NCBI GenBank assembly: GCA_947490035.1
Contig: CANLGS010000307.1
Coordinates: 1 to 5,830, forward strand
Direction of reading: 5' to 3'
Length of the DNA stretch: 5,830 bases
Source: Gemmataceae bacterium
GTDB taxonomy: Bacteria > Planctomycetota > Planctomycetia > Gemmatales > Gemmataceae
Below, piece by piece: positions 4,903 to 5,830 of the stretch. Position 1 is the stretch's first letter; every line of letters begins with the position of its first letter. The position numbers and the translations under genes were made by a program. The notes beneath the pieces were generated by a model. It was not told where the DNA came from. It did no database searches and was given only the letters and a program-made list of their open reading frames with translations.

Positions 4903-5830
4903 TCACTCGGCCGGCTTGTCGCCTTCCTTCTTCCACTCCTGGATCTTGCGGTACATCGTCCGCTCGCTGATCTTGAGCATCGCCGCGGCCTCCACGCGGT
5001 TGCCGCCGGCCAGCGCCAGCGCCTTCTCCATGTAGTACCGCTCGATCTCTTCCAGCGAGCGCCCGATCAGGTGATCGGGGCCGGCCGCGGCGGGCGAAGC
5101 GGACGCGCCGGCCGGCTTCACGCCCGCGTCTTCGGGGAAGTCGTCCGGCGTCAGTTCGCCGTCCTGGTCCAGCACCATCATGCTGTCGAGCAGGTTGCGG
5201 AGTTCGCGCACGTTGCCCGGCCAGTCGTAGCCCTCGAACGATTTCCACACCGCGGCTGACACCTTCGGCACCGGCTTGTTGTAGCGCTTCGCGAAGTCCT
5301 TCAGGAAGTGCGCGACCAGTTGCGGCACGTCCTCGCGGTGCTCGCGCAGCGCCGGCAGTTTCACCGTGCCGACCTTCAACCGGAAGAACAGGTCTTGCCG
5401 GAACCGCCCCGCGTCCACTTCCTTCTGAAGGTCTTTGTTCGTGGCCGCGAGGATGCGCACGTCCACCTTGACCGGGTCGTTCGCGCCGATGCGGACGATC
5501 TCGCCCTGCTCCAGTGCGCGGAGCAACTTCGCTTGCAGTGACAGCGGCATGTCACCGATTTCGTCGAGGAACAGCGTGCCGCTGTGGGCGTGCTCGAACC
5601 GGCCCTTGCGCGCACCCTTGGACCCGGTGAACGAGCCGTCCTCGTGACCGAACATCTCGTCGTCGAGCAGGTTCTCGTTGAGCGCGGCGCAGTTCATCGC
5701 CACGAACGGTTTGGCCTTTCGCGGGCTGTTGGTGTGCAACGCGCGGGCGGCCAGTTCCTTCCCGGTGCCGTTCTCGCCCAGGATCAGCACCGACGCCGGC
5801 GACGGCGCGTACGCCTTCAGCAGTTGCAGC
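4903..5830 (-). CDS. Sigma-54-dependent transcriptional activator, C-terminal part (AAA+ and Fis-like HTH)
   Basis: The minus-strand frame runs in from the right edge to TGA at 4905-4903, with 308 residues visible. Numbered from the first whole codon: Walker A GENGTGKE (18-25); MFGHEDGSFTGS (59-70), the sigma-54 contact loop, usually GAFTGA; Walker B GTLFLDEIGD (84-93); the arginine-finger region RFRQDLFFRL (142-151); WPGNVRELRN (203-212). An Ala/Pro linker leads to a Fis-type helix-turn-helix, EEIERYYMEKALALAGGNRVEAAAMLKISERTMYRKI (about 260-296). Such proteins hydrolyse ATP to open promoters bound by sigma-54 RNA polymerase. The sensing domain, if any, is upstream of the window, so the signal is unknown. 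The apparent GTG at 5790 is inside the AAA+ domain and is not the start. No sigma-54 promoter for neighbouring genes could be recognised, so its targets are probably elsewhere. Confidence 0.94.
   Translation of the reverse strand, partial: LQLLKAYAPSPASVLILGENGTGKELAARALHTNSPRKAKPFVAMNCAALNENLLDDEMFGHEDGSFTGSKGARKGRFEHAHSGTLFLDEIGDMPLSLQAKLLRALEQGEIVRIGANDPVKVDVRILAATNKDLQKEVDAGRFRQDLFFRLKVGTVKLPALREHREDVPQLVAHFLKDFAKRYNKPVPKVSAAVWKSFEGYDWPGNVRELRNLLDSMMVLDQDGELTPDDFPEDAGVKPAGASASPAAAGPDHLIGRSLEEIERYYMEKALALAGGNRVEAAAMLKISERTMYRKIQEWKKEGDKPAE

Noticed and set aside
5788..5790. GTG as a start codon for the sigma-54 activator
   Set aside because: It lies just before Walker A inside the AAA+ domain, and the frame stays open to the window edge with matching family sequence (LQLLKAYAPSPAS), so the true start is outside.

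Overview
This 5.83 kb window is GC-rich (roughly two thirds G+C by eye) and bacterial. A planctomycete of the Gemmataceae type is the best guess. That guess rests on three things: a long TPR protein with a C-terminal module I associate with that group, composite palindromic intergenic repeats I recall from such genomes, and stand-alone GT/PIG-L sugar genes. It is an inference from memory; no marker gene is present.

Layout from left to right. (1) 1-179, plus strand: the last 58 codons of a protein with a disordered Lys/Glu/Asp/Ala/Pro-rich tail. (2) 239-427, plus: yacG, a small zinc-ribbon protein. It is followed by a perfect 30-bp palindrome (482-511) and a short T run, a likely terminator. 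(3) 545-1075, plus: a NYN (PIN-like) domain protein of the YacP/DUF901 type, a predicted RNA nuclease, starting at TTG. (4) 1066-1192: a composite palindromic element between two convergent genes. Its 11-bp outer inverted repeats contain the stop codons of both genes. (5) 1183-2739, minus: a 518-residue protein made almost entirely of about 14 TPR units. A perfect TATAAT box placed 6 bp before its ATG suggests a leaderless mRNA. (6) 2846-4096, plus: a GT4-like glycosyltransferase lacking the first Glu of the EX7E motif and carrying a C-terminal coiled coil with a 28-residue repeat. (7) 4117-4899, plus: a PIG-L/LmbE-like protein with HPAH in place of the usual HPDD. It follows the glycosyltransferase after 20 bp and probably shares its transcript. 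(8) 4903-5830, minus: the C-terminal 308 residues of a sigma-54-type AAA+ activator with a Fis-like HTH, running off the right edge. Its stop lies 3 bp from the stop of the PIG-L gene.

How they fit together: genes 2 and 3 are housekeeping-type small genes. The glycosyltransferase and PIG-L-like genes form a two-gene unit that probably builds or trims a surface or secreted glycan. The TPR gene and the sigma-54 activator are separately transcribed neighbours with no demonstrated link to it. The most notable points are the composite repeat supplying both convergent stop codons, the leaderless-promoter geometry, and the paired departures from consensus in the GT and PIG-L enzymes. I found no RNA gene, CRISPR array, transposase or phage feature.
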